From assembly GCA_013205565.1 (NCBI GenBank), contig JABMMM010000328.1, positions 1-33,506 of the forward strand: DNA of 33,506 nucleotides, read 5' to 3'. This stretch comes from Alcaligenaceae bacterium. Its GTDB lineage: Bacteria; Pseudomonadota; Gammaproteobacteria; Burkholderiales; Burkholderiaceae_B. The position numbers and the translations under genes were made by a program. Shown here one piece after another: positions 33,442 through 33,506 of this stretch. The notes beneath the pieces were generated by a model that was given only the letters and a program-made list of their open reading frames with translations, was not told the origin of the DNA and did not search any database. Position 1 is the first letter of the stretch; every line of letters starts with the position of its first letter.

Positions 33442-33506
33442 ATGGTAAAAAACACTGAAAATAACAATAAAATCAATGACCTACGAACAAGTAGGTTTCT
33501 CACTTC
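33442..33506 (+). other. AT-rich tail after tRNA-Ser, cut by window edge
   Basis: The last 65 bases are clearly more AT-rich than the rest of the window and hold no gene. ACCTAC (33479-33484) can pair with GTAGGT (33491-33496) over loop GAACAA, followed by TTCT, a weak terminator candidate for the tRNA. Because tRNA 3' ends are frequent integration sites, the change in composition could also mark the edge of an inserted element, but too little is seen. Confidence 0.4.

Overview
The window looks like an ordinary chromosomal segment of a betaproteobacterium, most likely of the order Burkholderiales and family Alcaligenaceae (relatives of Bordetella, Pusillimonas, Orrella). This rests on the gene order tlpA-like / aroQ / accB / accC / prmA / DUF3426 / PfkB kinase / glycine-zipper lipoprotein, a lysine-alanine histone H1-like protein, a 972-residue NrdA with two ATP-cone regions, and the M23 peptidase / anmK / erpA / DUF6776 / argC / rpsI / rplM neighbourhood. 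The DNA is moderately GC-rich by eye. No phage, transposase, CRISPR array or defence island is visible.

Layout. Positions 1-2100 (minus): mpl (peptidoglycan recycling) followed by a truncated RNB-type ribonuclease. Positions 2148-8627 (plus): a thioredoxin-like protein, aroQ, accB, accC, prmA, a zinc-ribbon/DUF3426 membrane protein, a PfkB-family kinase and a glycine-zipper lipoprotein. Positions 8702-14301 (minus): YggT, a histone H1-like gene with a frameshift at a ten-A tract, a cluster of three hairpins, then nrdB and nrdA. Upstream of nrdA lie a structured leader, two NrdR-box candidates 31 bp apart and a long AT-rich spacer. Positions 14960-18137: a small lipoprotein (plus) tail-to-tail with the minus-strand operon yjgA / carboxylesterase / gltX. 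Positions 18174-24341 (plus): pmbA, an orphan TRAP substrate-binding protein, rplM-rpsI, argC, a DUF6776-like protein and erpA. Positions 24439-27002 (minus): an M23 peptidase and anmK. Positions 27196-32098 (plus): tyrS, glyA, nrdR, ribD and ribE. Positions 32101-33254 (minus): a two-gene chromate-type transporter. A tRNA-Ser(GGA) gene and a short AT-rich stretch end the window.

How the genes fit together. Most are housekeeping: fatty acid synthesis (accBC), aromatic amino acids (aroQ), arginine (argC), riboflavin (ribD, ribE), one-carbon metabolism (glyA), translation (gltX, tyrS, rplM, rpsI, prmA, yjgA, tRNA-Ser), Fe-S assembly (erpA), cell-wall recycling (mpl, anmK, M23 peptidase) and dNTP synthesis (nrdAB). 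Repressor and target are both present: nrdR at 29801-30271 and a paired NrdR operator upstream of nrdA.

I found no clear new multi-gene system. The observations most worth checking are the histone-gene frameshift, where a -1 shift restores a 41-residue tail that ends just before a UUCG-loop terminator, the structured nrdA leader next to the NrdR boxes, the triple hairpin cluster after nrdB, and the overlap of a terminator with the rplM promoter.
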